Part shown: in pieces, positions 46,772 through 58,475 of the stretch
How positions within the stretch are numbered: position 1 is the first letter of the stretch
Layout of the letters: each line of letters starts with the position of its first letter
Assembly: GCA_033032865.1 (NCBI GenBank)
Contig: JAWHQI010000166.1
Coordinates: 4,402,001-4,466,000, forward strand
Length of the DNA stretch: 64,000 nt
DNA from: Dactylorhiza incarnata
Lineage: Eukaryota; Streptophyta; Magnoliopsida; Asparagales; Orchidaceae
Direction of reading: 5' to 3'
Notes under the pieces: generated by a model
What the model saw: the letters and a program-made list of their open reading frames with translations, nothing else
The model's database searches: none
What the model was told of the DNA's origin: nothing
Made by a program: the position numbers and the translations under genes

Positions 46772-49700
46772 CTAGCCTGGCGACGCCCTCGTCGCCTCGT
46801 ACTGCTGAAGAATGTCCTTGAACTGCCACAGATCTTCTAATGTCTCCCAAGTAGTTTCAGACCCTGGCAATCCCTTCCACTTGATCAAGTACTGTGTGCA
46901 AGGTTGCACACCTCTTCTTCGCACTACTCTTTTTGTTAGCACCTCTTCGATCTCTTTGTCAAAAGATTTTGTCATCACTGGAGGCGCCCTTTGAGATTCT
47001 CCTCTTTGAAGGTCCTCATTATCCCCGTAATATGGTTTGAGCATACTCGCATGAAACACCGGATGTATCTTCAAAGAGTTTGGTAAGTCAAGGCGATAAG
47101 AAACCTTACCCACCTTAGCCATGACCGGGAATGGACCTTCGTATCTCCGTACCAAGCCCTTGTGTACACTACGCAAGGCCTTGAACTGCTGGGGTAAGAG
47201 CTTCACCATCACCTTATCTCCTACCGAATATTCCGTGTGTCGCCGCTTTGCATCGGCCCACTTCTTCATCCTCTTGCGGGCTTTCTCCAAGCACGACCTA
47301 GCTAAGTCTGCATGTTCTTCCCATGACTTAGCCATCTTCCAGGCACCTGGGCTCCTTCCATCATCCGTCGTGGTCGCCAATGTTTGTGGAGTGAGGGGTT
47401 GTCTTCCCGTGGCAAGTTCAAATGGACTCCTCCCCGTGGCCTCACTCCGCTGCAGGTTGTAGGAGAATTGGGCAACATCCATAAGCTTGGCCCAGTCTTT
47501 TTGGTTGGCACTCACAAAGTGCCGCAAGTAGCACTCCAACAACGCATTCACCCTCTCGGTCTGCCCATCGGATTGAGGGTGGAAGCTAGTGGAAAAATTC
47601 AGCTTCGATCCAAGTAGCTTGAACAACTCTGTCCATAGCTTCCCGGTGAAGCGAGGGTCTCGATCGCTCACAATGTTCTTCGGCAACCCCCAATACTTCA
47701 CCACATGTTTGAAGAAGAGTCGCGCCGTCTCTTCCGCCGTTGCATCCTTCACGCTTGGTATGAAAGTGCCATACTTGGAAAAGCGATCTACTACCACCAA
47801 GATAGATCCGCAACCTTCAGATTTGGGCAGCGCGTTGATGTAATCCAGCGTCACCGTTTCCCAGGGATATTCCGGCACTGGTAGGGGCTCCAAGAGTCCT
47901 GCTGGCTGCTTGTTCTCCACCTTGTCTTGTTGGCAAACAAGACATGTCTTCACGTATAGCTCGATGCTGTCCCTCATTTGCGGCCAATAGTAGGAATCCT
48001 CCATCAACGCCAAGGTGCGCTTTTGGCCTGGATGTCCCGCCCATTTGGTGTCATGACACTCCTTGATTAAGTCCCTCCGCAGGTTTCCCCACTTTGGGAT
48101 ATACAATCTCCTTCCTTTGGTGTAGAGTAGCCCGTCTTCTACCCAAAATCTCTTGGCTTGACCCTCTTTGGCTAGTTGCATGAGTTGTTTGGCCAACGGA
48201 TCTTCTTCCAACCCACTTTTTACCTGCTCAAGAAGGTCGCTCTTCACCATCGAGATCGCCGCTAGCTCCGCTTTGCGGCTAAGTGCATCTGCTACGACGT
48301 TGGCTTTGCCCGGCTTGTGTTCCAGGACAAAGTCAAACTCGGCCAGGAAGTCTTGCCACCTTGCTTGCTTCGCCGACAATTTCTTTTGAGTTTGAAAGTA
48401 GGTAGTTGCCACATTGTCGGTCTTGATCATGAACTGTGCTCCCAGCAAGTAGTGCCTCCATACCTGTAAGCAATGTATGATGGCTGTCATCTCCTTCTCT
48501 TGCACGGTGTAGCGCCGCTCCGCTTCATTCAACTTGCGGCTTTCGAATGCAATCGGGTGTCCTTCTTGCATCAACACCCCTCCAATAGCAAAGTCTGATG
48601 CATCGGTATGCAGCTCGAACTTTTTCCCAAAGTCTGGTAGGGCAAGTACTGGCTCCGTACTTACCGCCTTCTTCAAATCCTCAAAAGCTTGCTGGCATTC
48701 CCTCGTCCAACTCCAAGCTTTCTCCTTCTTGAGTAGGTCCGTAAGCGGCACCGCTCTCTTTGAGTAGTCTATGATGAACCGTCGGTAGTAGTTCACCAAA
48801 CCCAGGAATGATCTCAACTCCGTCACCTTTGTTGGCGGATCCCATTCGACGATTGCCCGTACCTTGTCCCTGTCCATCTTCAATTGGCCCTGTCCAATGA
48901 CATGCCCGAGGAAATGCACTTCTTCTTGCCCAAAGGAACACTTTGATCGTTTGACATATAGTTCATTCTCCCGCAGTACTTGGAACACTAGGCGAAGATG
49001 TTCAGCATGCTCCTCCATTGTATTACTATAGACGACGATGTCGTCCAAGTATACTACTACAAACTTGTCCAAGTAGGGGTGAAAGATTTGATTCATCAAA
49101 GTACAAAATGTAGCGGGTGCGTTGGTTAGGCCGAATGGCATCACCAACCACTCGAATGATCCGTACCTCGTCACACATGTTGTCTTTGGCTCATCCCCTT
49201 CAGCAATCCGTACTTGGTGGTAGCCCTTTTGCAGATCCATCTTCGAATATATCCTTGCTCCTCCAAGTCGATCGAACAAGTCAGCAATCAACGGCACAGG
49301 ATACTTGTTTTTGATAGTTACCTTGTTCAATGCCCGATAGTCTGTGCATAACCGCAAGGTTCCATCCTTCTTTTTTTGAAAGAGCACCGGTGCGCCAAAT
49401 GGTGCCTTCGATGGTCTGATCATCCCAGCCTCAAGCAGCTCCTGTAACTGTTTCCTCAACTCTTCGAGCTCGGGTGGAGCCATCCGATATGGTGCCTTCG
49501 CAGGTGGCTTGGCTCCAACCTCTAACTCAATCTTGTGATCTACCTCCCTGCGGGGAGGCAACTTCTTTGGCAGCTCCGCGGGCATTACGTCCTTATTCTT
49601 CTCAAGGACTTCCGCCACCAGTAGAGGCACCTCCTCCATGATCTCGCCCGCTTCCTCCTTCAAAGTCGCCAAGAAAGTAGGTTCTCCTTTCTTCACGCCC

Positions 49701-51358
49701 TTGGCTATTTGCATAGCCGATAGTTGTCTTGCTCCACAGCTTGGTGTCCCTTCCACCGCAGGTATCATGCATGTTGCACCTTTCTCAATAATGCACACCG
49801 AGCGGTAAGTTGGCATGACAATGGCACTCACCGCATCGAAGAAGTCCATGCCCAACACTAGCTTGTGATCATCCATTGCTGCAACCGAGAAGTCCACCTT
49901 TCCATTCCACGTACCCATGCGAAGCTCCACACCACGAGCTACACCTGCTAGCGGCCTTGCCTTCCCATTCACGGTCTTTAGCCATCCCTCACACTTGGTC
50001 ACTTGGAGGCCAAGTTTTCTTGCTTCTTCCTCCGTCATAAAGTTATGTGTGGCACCCGTATCCACCAAGGCTTTGGTGGACTTTTTGTTGATCATGGCTT
50101 CTACGAACATCAGCCCCTTGCTGACCATCTTCTTAGCTGGTTTCACATTCAAAGCACTTAGAAGTTGCAAAGAACATATTTGGTTTGTACCTTCTTCACC
50201 TTCGGGTCCACTTGCATCATCCTCCTGCAGTGCTGCGAGCGAACCAAGCTTTGGGCACTTACTCATCATGTGCGGTCCCTTGCATAAGTAGCATCCTCCC
50301 TTTGGTGTGAAGCTCTTGTTGCCGCCTTCAATATCCTTCCCCGGAGTAGGAATTCGCTCTCCTCTATTTGGTCTTCGTGACCCTTGCCTTTCTCCCACAC
50401 CTTTGATGTTGTCATTCCTGTAGCCCTTCTTGGCTGTCGCATCCGATGATGGTCTTTGGAACTCCGTCATTGCCTCGGCCGCCGCAATAGCTTCATCCAG
50501 GGTCTTGGCATCCCGTCGATGCACTTCTTGCTTCACCCAATTCTGAAGACCATCCTTAAAGTTGAACAATTGATCATCTTCGGACATACCTGGCACCATC
50601 AGCATTAAGGTTTGGAACTCCTTCACATACTCTGTGATTGACCCCTTCTGCTTGAGTTCCTTTAACTTCTTCCTTGCCTCATTTGCGACGTTCTCCGGGT
50701 AGAAGTGCCGCTTAAGCTCAATCTTGAACTCATCCCATGTGTCCAAGTTACACGTTCCCTTCTTGATATCTGCAAGCTTTCGCTGCCACCACAGAGATGC
50801 AATATCCGAAAGATAGTAGCTAGCTGTCTTTACCTTGAGTACTTCCTCAGTGAGATTACATCCTTCGAAGTAAACCTCCATTTGGTAAAGGAAGTGTTCA
50901 ACCTCCTTGGCATCCCTATTCCCCGAGAAGGGTTTTGGCTTAGGCACATCGATCCTCTGGTTTGCCACAGCCCCATTTCCTCCATTAGCAATGGCCTTTC
51001 TGCACAAGGCCAATTCCTCCTCCAATTTGGCGATTCGCTCCTCATAGTCATCCTCAAGTTGATCACACCTTTGAGTAAGCTCCGCATTTGCACCAAGGCA
51101 TGCTTGGACTTGGGCCTTCAAAAGTTCCAGCTCTCCGCGAGCCGGTAGCGCTTGTTTGACAGCTTCTAGTTCTCCGCGAACATATGAGTGGTCTTCCTCC
51201 ACCGTCGTCATGCGCTCCTCCCATTCGGCCAGTATGCGTTCCACGTGCGCTTCGTCCCGAGATTTGCTATGGCTCCGCCTCTTCTTCTCGGACTGGGGAA
51301 GCATCTCCCTTCCGCGCTCATCCACCACGCTTGAGTTGTTGTTCCCTTCAGCAGCCAT
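46772..51358 (-). CDS. E gag-pol-chromodomain polyprotein, intact (1528 aa)
   Basis: ATG at 51358. Residues about 35-135 form a coiled coil ([18 protein letters not shown]). Gag core is about 145-310 ([25 protein letters not shown]). Zinc knuckle [14 protein letters not shown] is near 355. Protease is near 430 ([12 protein letters not shown]). Reverse transcriptase is about 640-800 with [10 protein letters not shown] and YLDDIVVYS. RNase H starts near 915 ([14 protein letters not shown]). Integrase HHCC finger is about 1100-1140, then [16 protein letters not shown] and the glutamate in [12 protein letters not shown]-type module is near 1410, and a C-terminal chromodomain at about 1465-1520 ([21 protein letters not shown]). 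The stop adjoins the polypurine tract. All catalytic residues are present. Chromodomains in this group steer integration toward modified chromatin. Confidence 0.97.
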   Translation of the reverse strand: MAAEGNNNSSVVDERGREMLPQSEKKRRSHSKSRDEAHVERILAEWEERMTTVEEDHSYVRGELEAVKQALPARGELELLKAQVQACLGANAELTQRCDQLEDDYEERIAKLEEELALCRKAIANGGNGAVANQRIDVPKPKPFSGNRDAKEVEHFLYQMEVYFEGCNLTEEVLKVKTASYYLSDIASLWWQRKLADIKKGTCNLDTWDEFKIELKRHFYPENVANEARKKLKELKQKGSITEYVKEFQTLMLMVPGMSEDDQLFNFKDGLQNWVKQEVHRRDAKTLDEAIAAAEAMTEFQRPSSDATAKKGYRNDNIKGVGERQGSRRPNRGERIPTPGKDIEGGNKSFTPKGGCYLCKGPHMMSKCPKLGSLAALQEDDASGPEGEEGTNQICSLQLLSALNVKPAKKMVSKGLMFVEAMINKKSTKALVDTGATHNFMTEEEARKLGLQVTKCEGWLKTVNGKARPLAGVARGVELRMGTWNGKVDFSVAAMDDHKLVLGMDFFDAVSAIVMPTYRSVCIIEKGATCMIPAVEGTPSCGARQLSAMQIAKGVKKGEPTFLATLKEEAGEIMEEVPLLVAEVLEKNKDVMPAELPKKLPPRREVDHKIELEVGAKPPAKAPYRMAPPELEELRKQLQELLEAGMIRPSKAPFGAPVLFQKKKDGTLRLCTDYRALNKVTIKNKYPVPLIADLFDRLGGARIYSKMDLQKGYHQVRIAEGDEPKTTCVTRYGSFEWLVMPFGLTNAPATFCTLMNQIFHPYLDKFVVVYLDDIVVYSNTMEEHAEHLRLVFQVLRENELYVKRSKCSFGQEEVHFLGHVIGQGQLKMDRDKVRAIVEWDPPTKVTELRSFLGLVNYYRRFIIDYSKRAVPLTDLLKKEKAWSWTRECQQAFEDLKKAVSTEPVLALPDFGKKFELHTDASDFAIGGVLMQEGHPIAFESRKLNEAERRYTVQEKEMTAIIHCLQVWRHYLLGAQFMIKTDNVATTYFQTQKKLSAKQARWQDFLAEFDFVLEHKPGKANVVADALSRKAELAAISMVKSDLLEQVKSGLEEDPLAKQLMQLAKEGQAKRFWVEDGLLYTKGRRLYIPKWGNLRRDLIKECHDTKWAGHPGQKRTLALMEDSYYWPQMRDSIELYVKTCLVCQQDKVENKQPAGLLEPLPVPEYPWETVTLDYINALPKSEGCGSILVVVDRFSKYGTFIPSVKDATAEETARLFFKHVVKYWGLPKNIVSDRDPRFTGKLWTELFKLLGSKLNFSTSFHPQSDGQTERVNALLECYLRHFVSANQKDWAKLMDVAQFSYNLQRSEATGRSPFELATGRQPLTPQTLATTTDDGRSPGAWKMAKSWEEHADLARSCLEKARKRMKKWADAKRRHTEYSVGDKVMVKLLPQQFKALRSVHKGLVRRYEGPFPVMAKVGKVSYRLDLPNSLKIHPVFHASMLKPYYGDNEDLQRGESQRAPPVMTKSFDKEIEEVLTKRVVRRRGVQPCTQYLIKWKGLPGSETTWETLEDLWQFKDILQQYEATRASPG

Positions 51359-51398
51359 CTAGTCTTCTCCGACACCAACCACGAACTTGAGCAACCTA

Positions 51399-51410
51399 GC
51401 TCTGATACCA
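51399..51410 (-). other. E primer-binding site
   Basis: TGGTATCAGAGC on the minus strand, 2 bp from the 5' LTR end. Complementary to initiator tRNA-Met. Confidence 0.9.
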
Positions 51411-51412
51411 AC

Positions 51413-51862
51413 TGTCACGGACTTGTCTTCTTACAAGCTCCCGTGCGGCCTTAGCTCCTCCTTGCCACTCCGCGTAGCCAAGCTAAGTCAGCCTCTCCTG
51501 CAAGAACTAGGTGGTGATGGAGAACGAATGCTAAGTAGAACTCAAGAGAACTCACAATTGCAAAGGAAACTCAAATAACTCTATTGCTTCTCCAAAACTT
51601 GGATGCTTACAAATGAGGGGGCCTTCCCCTTTTATAGGCCCCAAAAGAATTTCCCTCCAAAAGATGGAAGGATCTAGAATGCCTAAGTTTCTAGACTATT
51701 CTACCACCCTATGAATATACAATCTTCCCGAGTTCTCTAGAATGTTCCCAAGAGATCATTCTAGAGAGTTTCCACATTTTTCCAGAGTTCTTCTATGTAC
51801 ATGCTTCTCCAAGGACCTAGATTTCTCTAGAATCCTCCTGGGCATTAACCCCGGGCGTGACA
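51413..51862 (-). repeat. 5' LTR of E
   Basis: 450 bp, apparently identical to 46311-46760. TATA box at about 51629-51636 (minus strand). Confidence 0.95.
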
Positions 51863-53150
51863 CCGCGCTGTCTTGTGGGCTAGCACCTGGGTGTTCTCAG
51901 CGTCGAACACCTCGGCGTCGTCACGACCGTATAGGGCATAGGCGAAAGCGAAGGCCTCGCCGCTGGCGACATCAGTCTCGATCCACGATGGATGAAGGGT
52001 CGAGAGGGATACCCGGTTGTTGTTCCGGTCACACTTAACAAGGGGAGCTCCCACTGGGTCCACGAGTTTTTCATCGTTGGCAAAATTGCGGTGATCTCTC
52101 GGCAAGGGCCCCGAAGAGGTTCCCGCGGGCGGAACAGAGGTCCTCGTCGGAACGTTCGCCCCCGGAATCTCGCCCGGGGCTTCCTTCCTTTTTGAGGCCG
52201 GGGTGGCCTTGTCCTTCGACGATGGGGGGGACCTTCCCCTTCTTCGAGGAGAAGGGGAGCGCGACCGAGTTCGACTTTCGCTTATGGCCACTGGCCTTGG
52301 AAGAAGCCAAGTCCTCTCGACATGCATCGGCGGCGACACGCGCGGAGGACAGCGAATGCCCCAGAGCCGCTCCGGCAGGGCGCGGAGGGTTCAACGGGAA
52401 GTCACGAGCACCTGTAATCAGAGAAGAGCGCTCGGTAATTAAGGCGAGAAGGAGGGAGGGAAAGTCGTGCGAAGACTGCCCCAGCCTACCTTCGCCCGGC
52501 GGAATGGGCGGGAGCGAATCCACATTCCTCCAGAGGTGGATGACGTCCATGCCCTGCTCTAGGATAAACTGGTGGAGCTTAGACTCATGACCGCCCAGCG
52601 ATGGGGGACGAAAGGTCGACTCCTCCTCCTGCACCGGCGTGAAGAGGACATTCCCGAAGTTCCCGCTAACGAACACGAACTGGCGAAGCCAGTCATGGTT
52701 CTTGTTGGCGAGACCGGCCACCTTCAGAGGATTTTGGCCCGAGAAGAAGGAGGTTCCGTGCTTCGTGCGAAAGGTGAAGAGTTTGCGGAAGACGGGGAGG
52801 CTGCACTCGATCCCCTCTTCCCGGAGATAGCAAGCGAACCCCACCAGCATGGCGATGGAGTTCGGGTTGAGCTGGGCGGGAACAACTCCGAAGTACCGGA
52901 GCGTCTGGCGGACTTCCGGCCAAATAGGGAGGCGGAACCCCACCTCGAAGTGCTCTAGCAGGATGGCGAGGGTCCAAGGAGAGAAGGAATTGATGCGATC
53001 ACCGGGTTCCGGACGGGTCGCGGGGAACTCCCCCGGGATGTAGTTCGCGATAGTGGTCAAGAGAGCCTCCTCAGTGAGGTCGCAGGTGTCGAAATCGTGG
53101 TCCGCGAAAGCGCTGGAGCACTTGCCCCTTCCATCCGGTTCACCGCCCAT
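51863..53150 (-). pseudogene. D antisense gene beta, 5' part (gypsy-type transposon domain)
   Basis: ATG at 53150 (MGGEPDGRGKCSS). Residues about 50-190 (INSFSPWTLAILLEHFEVGF, FGVVPAQLNPNSIAMLVGF, FRKLFTFRTKHGTSFF) resemble the plant family named 'putative gypsy type transposon' (Transposase_28), seen in extra ORFs of Tat-like elements. A candidate 78-bp in-frame intron (52489-52412) has GAAG|GTAGG and TGATTACAG|GTG junctions. The rest is basic and Ser/Pro-rich. Near 52200-52235 the reading frame shifts next to a G homopolymer, then stays open to the E insertion. The role of the protein is unknown. Confidence 0.65.
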
Positions 53151-53621
53151 CTCACAAAGGTTGAGTAGAGGAGCTCGCGCAAGGGTGAGAGGTGCGAAAG
53201 CAGTCGGCGGATGAGGAAGATGGAAGCGGGTTAAGACGTAATAAATAAAGTTGGTGAGAGCCTATTTATAGAAAAGCACAAAAAAGTAATCATTTCCTCG
53301 AGCGGCGGGTGAGCCGATGGTGACGGCACTACCCCGACGCCTCGGAATTCGAGACGGCCTATTTTCGCCCAAGCATTTTCAAGGGATCGGCGAATGATCT
53401 TTCCTCAGAATACCGCATGGTTGGAAGTTAGCTTAGTTAGGCGGAAAGCAAGGCAAGGTGTTAACCCACAGCGGAAACGAAAGAAATATAATAAAGTAAA
53501 AGGTGAAATCAAGAATAAAGCTATCATCCGCAGAACTCAGAAAATTATTACAGAACCAAAGTCTTGCAGAGTTTCCCGAAGGCGTCAAGAGGAAAATCAG
53601 GAAGGGGAGGGGGTCGGTAGG
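53151..53621 (-). promoter_or_regulatory. promoter and spacer of antisense gene beta
   Basis: Minus-strand TATAAATAGG at 53261-53270, about 115 bp before the ATG. Upstream are GGCGAATG and TTTCGCCCAAG, resembling motifs of the D LTR U3. The remainder is the 3' flank of gene alpha, with no other gene seen. Confidence 0.55.
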
Positions 53622-54901
53622 CTAATGCTCTAGCCAATGCCACCGACCCCGACCTCGAGTATCAATGACCGGGGGCGCCCTCGGGTTGTAGTATGCAGTC
53701 ATCGCGGTAATCTCCTGGTTGGCTAGGTGTAGCTGGTCCCTCGCCCGCGCAGCATGCCTCCCGGGAGAAAGCTCCCCGCCCTCAGCACCCAAGCGTTCCT
53801 CCTCAGCGAGAAGGCGAGCATAATCCCGTCGGAGGACTTTGAGCTCGCGAGCGGTCTCCATCCGCTGACCGTCCAGCTGACCAGTGAATTCCCGCTGCAT
53901 GAAGATGAGCTTTCCCAGCACTTCCTTCATTCGCTCCTTCATGGTATAAACATCGGTGGGGTCGCCCAGAAAATCCTCAAGCTCTCCGGGTGAAGGGGGT
54001 GGCGAGACCATTCCTTCTCCGCCGTCGTAGAACCCCATGGGGGAGGCTTTTCGGTGATCTGGAAGAACGAAGATCTTTCGCTTCAAAAATGAGGATAAAA
54101 TCGGGGCAAGGCCAAGAAGGCTACCCACCTGGTACGGGCTCGTGCTGCCTAGGGGGCGAGAAGTTGAGGGATTAACCTCGAAGATGCTGTCCGTGGGATG
54201 AAGAGACTTACCTTTCCCTGGTCGCAAGGGTTCCGGATTGATGGTGGGAATGGCAGCCTGATCCGAGGCAGGCGGAGCGCGACCGTGGTCCATCGCCGGT
54301 GAACCCCCGCGCCCATTCGCAGAAGTAGGGGTTCCCGGGCGAAAGGGAGAGCGGAGAGGAGTAAGGGTCAATCCCGCAGTTCCTGGGACGAGGGATGCGA
54401 AAAGCGGCGATTAGAACCAAGGAACGGTAAGAACATTCACAGTTCGCGAGACCCTACCTGTTTGAGTTCGGGTCCCGCCAGGAGGGATTGAAGGACAGAG
54501 ATTGAGGGCCAACAAGGTTCTCGTATCGGCGGGCGGAGGTGGCACAGTTTTCAGCGTGGCGGCACCACGGCTCTCCTCGGTATCCAGCGCCTCCTGCGAG
54601 TGTTCTCAAGCCATCGGGAAATGTCATCTCGGGGAATAGCGAAGTGGCAACGTGAAACGAAAGTACCTGCATTCAGAGGTCGGGGGGAGAGAGGGCGGCC
54701 GGATGGGGAGACTTCGAAGCGGAATCTCCCTCCTCCCGACCCCGACGAACGGCCAGGGCCCTCCTGGAGCGAAAGGGAGCGTTGGGGTCCCTTCTCGAGG
54801 AAAGCCAGGGGCGAACCGGGCAGCCTTGGGGGATCCTTTCCCGGGGCCGTCGCGAGCGAGTCTACCTTTGACGACGAGACCGGTTTAGACAATGTTTCCA
54901 T
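53622..54901 (-). pseudogene. D antisense gene alpha, multi-exon, function unknown
   Basis: ATG at 54901 (METLSKPVSSSKVDSL). Candidate introns with GT-AG ends: 54666-54594, 54457-54383, and 54211-54149 (donor GTAAGT). Several frames stay open, so the exact joins are uncertain. The last exon (about 54058-53622) encodes an acidic then coiled-coil segment (YTMKERMKEVLGKLIFMQREF, ETARELKVLRRDYARLLAEEERL) and ends RGRGRWHWLEH. The N-terminal part is Ser/Pro/Gly-rich. I do not recognise a domain. It could be the first half of a two-gene antisense unit with beta, or a decayed duplicate of it. Marked pseudogene because an intact product cannot be shown. Confidence 0.45.
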
Positions 54902-54987
54902 GGGAACCCTTCGAAATAGCAAAAAGTTGGAGCTCGGGAGGAAACACTGCAGCAGGAAAAAGGCTTTTGGAGAAATGGCTCGGGCCC

Positions 54988-55003
54988 GAGATATATATAG
55001 GGT
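54988..55003 (-). promoter_or_regulatory. TATA box of antisense gene alpha
   Basis: Minus strand CCCTATATATATCTC at 55000-54991, about 95 bp before the ATG at 54901. Confidence 0.55.
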
Positions 55004-55112
55004 AGAGGTGGGACCCATAGGAAGATTCTATCCAGGTCAGCAGACACTCATCGAATACTGGGTTAGACTGTTCTTTCTGAGCGGATGACCCGCTCGCAAA
55101 GAGCAGAGATTG

Positions 55113-55926
55113 TGTACAACCCCGTATTCACCGAGTGGGCCCCGGACCTGAAAGGAGGGACCAAGGGACAAGAGACAAGCCCCGCGGACCATTCGCCCAA
55201 GTCGAGGGAAGGGGCGGACCACAGGGCGAATGTGGTCCCTCCCCCAGAGCACCCGCGCGGCGGTAAGGGATGTTGGCAAATGAAGAGCAGCAATAGGCGA
55301 GAAGACTTGCGAGTGGCACCTTCGCGGACCACCCGCCCAGAGCTCAGGAGCATCTGACGTATGCCGGGGAGCACCCGACGAGCGTGGGTAGGTTGGGCAT
55401 CTCGCGTGCAGACACTCGCCTGGCCAAATGGGGCGAGAGAGGAGTCTGGCGAGTGGTGCTCTCACAGATCACTCGCCCCCAAAGGCTTTTAGGTGGAAAT
55501 AACCTAAATACCCCTGGTGGGCTGCTAATAGCCCTTCAGAACAGCGGAGTTAGGCTGTTAGCAGACCAATCGGGGGTGCGATTAATAAAACCAAAAGGCG
55601 GGTTCATGCTATTTGCAGACCAGTTTAGAGAATCTATAAATAGACCCTTAAGGGCACCTTGGAGGAGATCGATCCAGAGAGAGATTCCTCTCCTCCGGGC
55701 AAGTTTTGGTTGGCTGCTAGTGCCCTCCAAGGTGCCTAGCTGAGCTTTGGTTTGGGAGGGGAAGCTCTCTAAGAACTTCCGGGTGTGTGGCGGGACCTCC
55801 TCGATGCGGCCTTGGGTCTGTTCTAGTTTTCTCATCCACCGTCAAGAGAGTTTAGAGAGAGAAGTAAGCGTCGGCTACACCCACCTGTGGGTCCGAACTC
55901 AAGGAGACCGGTTGCCGGTTTCAACA
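55113..55926 (+). repeat. 3' LTR of D
   Basis: 814 bp, TGTACAACCCC...GGTTTCAACA. TATAAATA at 55634. Preceded by AAGAGCAGAGATTG as the likely purine tract. Confidence 0.9.
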
Positions 55927-55931
55927 TGAAG

Positions 55932-57063
55932 GATAATATTTTATAGTTTGATTTTCACGAAAAGGAGTTTTTAAATTTGAGTCATGATTGAAAATATATT
56001 GAGACTTATAATAATGACTCTTAAGAATTTTGTGAGGATCATAATTCTTTTTGAAACTAAACTCCTTTTGATTTAATGTGTGAAAATGATCCTTTTTAGA
56101 AATGATTTTGTAAGTTAATTTATCCTTGTTATTCAAAATCTTATGATGAAATTCATTACATGACATTTGAAATTTTTCAACAAAAGATTTTAATTGTATT
56201 AAATTACAAGTTAAAGCATCATTTTCAACTATCAATTTTTCATTATGTTCTTTAGAAACTAAGAGCCCTTTTTCAATATCCTTGAATTTTTCTTTTAATA
56301 GATTGCAATCTAAACAAGGAATAAGAATTTTACCTAAAGAGCATGAAAGAGAATTTAACACATCAATATTTGATTCTACGTTATCATTTGCTTTTAAAGA
56401 TTTATTTTCTAAACGTAATTTGGAATTAGCAATTTTTAACTTTAAAATTTTACGTTTAGCAATTTTAAGCATACCAGATGTAGAAATAGAATTTGTTACA
56501 AAAAAGGAAGTTTTTGTTTTTCTTACATTGCTATGGGATGTGTTGCCAACAAATGAGTCCAATATTGTGACGTTGTATTCTTCTTCCTCCAAGCATAAGT
56601 CCTCATCGATTTCTTCTCTTGGATCCATAAGGAATTCCTCGTCGATTTCTCTCTTAGATTTATCATCCTCCAAGAATGAGTCCTTGTCGATGTCTTCTCT
56701 TGGATCCATAAGGAATTCCTCTTGTTCATCATCTGTAGAAGGAAGATTATAAGTATTCTCAAGAAATTTCCAAACTTCATAAGCAGTAGGAAGTGTATAA
56801 ATAAGTTTGAAAATATTTTGATCTAATGCACAATATAGACTATTCATAGATTTGGCATTTAAAAACATTTCATTTTTATTTAAAATACTTGGAGGCATTT
56901 TAATTGTAATATTCCATACTTTAATATCCAAAGATTTAAGAAATTTTTCCATAAGAAATTTCCACCCATTATAATTTTTGCCTTCAAATAAAGGTGGTGC
57001 TAAAGATTTTTCATTTATAGGAAAGTTTCCCCCACTAGTAGAAGCGAGATCATGTGACGCCAT
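55932..57063 (-). pseudogene. S2 gag, main part
   Basis: ATG at 57063 (MASHDLASTSGGNF), 50 bp inside the primer site. About 377 residues stay open until D interrupts. The first about 115 residues resemble the Copia gag N-terminus (GKNYNGWKFLMEKFLKSL, IYTLPTAYEVWKFLENTYN). An acidic stretch contains an internal duplication of EEFLMDPRE(D/E)ID, then Lys/Asn-rich helical sequence. The remnant past D (37494-37951) has stops. Related to S1 gag. Confidence 0.75.
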
Positions 57064-57098
57064 TATTCCCGGTTGTTAAACCGATTTGGAATAACCTA

Positions 57099-57110
57099 CC
57101 TCTGATACCA
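57099..57110 (-). other. S2 primer-binding site
   Basis: TGGTATCAGAGG on the minus strand, 2 bp from the 5' LTR. Complementary to initiator tRNA-Met. Confidence 0.9.
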
Positions 57111-57112
57111 CT

Positions 57113-58475
57113 TGTTGGATCTTACGGCGCCCTTAGAGGGGGGGGGGGTGAATAAGGGAATAAAAATTCTTTTTATAATTTTAAGATAATTACTAAATTG
57201 TTTTATAATATGTGAAGGTAAACTAACAATTTAGCTAAATGAATAGAAAAATTATGATTTGCAATTTTAGAAACAAGTACTAAATTGTTTTATGATGAAA
57301 GAGATTGAAATAAACAATTTAGATTTAGAATTGAAAACTTAGAACACAATATAATAGAGATTACGCCAAATGAGAGAAATCAAGTAAACACAACTAGAGA
57401 CATGATTATATTATATGAAAAGGTGTTTACAAAAATTGATTTCAATATCGCTTGAAATCGGAGGCGACAAATATGTAAATAATTTTTCCTTTTATATACC
57501 GACTCGTATCCCCACGAATCGGTTGGCTTTAGCCTATCCTTCCCCGGATAAGGCCTCAAGCCGCTCTAGCCAATCCTTCCCCGGATATGGCCTCGAGCCC
57601 CCCTAGATCTAATCACCTAGAACTAGTCGCCAACACAAGACGAATTTCCCCCTAAGTCCTACCCAGACCTAGTCGCCAACACAAGGTGAATTCTCTAAAC
57701 GGTTACAAAAAAGTATGGAATGGAAATAATGAAAATAATAATAAAACTCCCTATATAAGATCTTCTGAAGTCGGAGATGAAGGATCGCTGTAGTATAAGC
57801 GAGGTCGAAGCGATCGTCCTTCGGATGTAGCGTGACGTAGTCCTCCTCCAGAATTCTCCTTAAGCTTTTTGTGGGAGATCCATCTTCGGCAGCATAACAA
57901 CACTGGAATTGTGGCACAAGCAACATCTCTGAGATGGATAGCCAAAATGATCGAAGTTGGCTCATTTTATAGAACTTGGAGATAGCGCTGCGGTAGTTCC
58001 TAGCGCCTGCGGTAGCGTTCGTGTGGAGCGGTTGCGAAACCGTCGGCTGCGTGGCTCTGTGCACGAACTTGAGATAGCGCTGGCGGTAGCGCTAGCGCTG
58101 GCGGTAGCGGTTGTGTTGAGCGGTTGCGGAACCATCAGAGGCGTGGTGCTGTGCACGAACTTGAGATAGCGCCAGGCGGTAGCGCTAGCGCTGGCGGTAG
58201 CGCTAAGGAACCGCTGAGATGAGGCTAACCGCTGAGACGGAAGCTGAGATGAAACCGCTGAGACGGAACCAACTGAGCTAGCGCCTGGCGTTAGCGATAG
58301 CGCTGGCGGTAGTGCTAAGGAACCGCTCCTTTCAAAAATTGTTTCCATGCTGCCATCTACCTGTGGAGTATTGCACCTATAGTTCCTGCACACTATAAAC
58401 ACACTACAAGCAATATCAAATACAATATGGGATTTGTTATTCTCAAACAAAAGGATGTGACACACATGTCCAACA
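57113..58475 (-). repeat. 5' LTR of S2
   Basis: 1363 bp. Matches 8092-9437 with about 30 substitutions by eye and small indels, including about 17 bp extra here near 58220. TATA box (minus) CTATAAAATGAG is near 57965. The palindrome array AGCGCTGGCGGTAGCGCTAG spans 57980-58310. Confidence 0.9.

Larger units (their letters stand above)
46311..51862 (-). mobile_element. E: chromovirus (Gypsy with chromodomain), apparently complete
   Basis: LTRs 46311-46760 and 51413-51862, 450 bp each and identical as far as I can see. Flanked by a 4-bp duplication CCGC (46307-46310, 51863-51866). Total 5552 bp. tRNA-Met primer site at 51399-51410. Polypurine tract GGTGGGGGAGGA immediately inside the 3' LTR (46761-46772). 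One intact polyprotein. It is inserted in antisense gene beta of D. Confidence 0.95.
37952..55926 (+). mobile_element. D: Tat-lineage Gypsy element, defective, split by E
   Basis: LTRs 37952-38766 and 55113-55926 are flanked by the perfect duplication TGAAG (37947-37951, 55927-55931). Without E the element is about 12.4 kb. Order: gag-protease, RT, RNase H, second RNase H, integrase, tandem array, two antisense genes, 3' LTR. The second RNase H, tandem 3' region and antisense ORFs are all known from the Tat lineage. LTRs differ by about 30 substitutions by eye, and the pol frame is broken repeatedly. Confidence 0.9.
8092..58475 (-). mobile_element. S2: Sirevirus-like element split by nested insertions
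   Basis: LTRs at 8092-9437 (3') and 57113-58475 (5') are the same family and orientation, flanked by a perfect 5-bp duplication GTTTT (8087-8091, 58476-58480). The tRNA-Met primer site lies at 57099-57110 and polypurine tracts at 9438-9694. Removing B (10645-34487) and D (37952-55926) leaves about 8.6 kb: LTRs, gag, and non-coding sequence. No pol is present, so it was non-autonomous. By-eye LTR divergence is about 2% plus indels. Confidence 0.9.

Noticed and set aside
46311..51862. A 5-bp target duplication for E
   Set aside because: The flanks are CCCGC and CCGCG. Only the 4-bp CCGC is shared, and it restores the interrupted antisense frame exactly.
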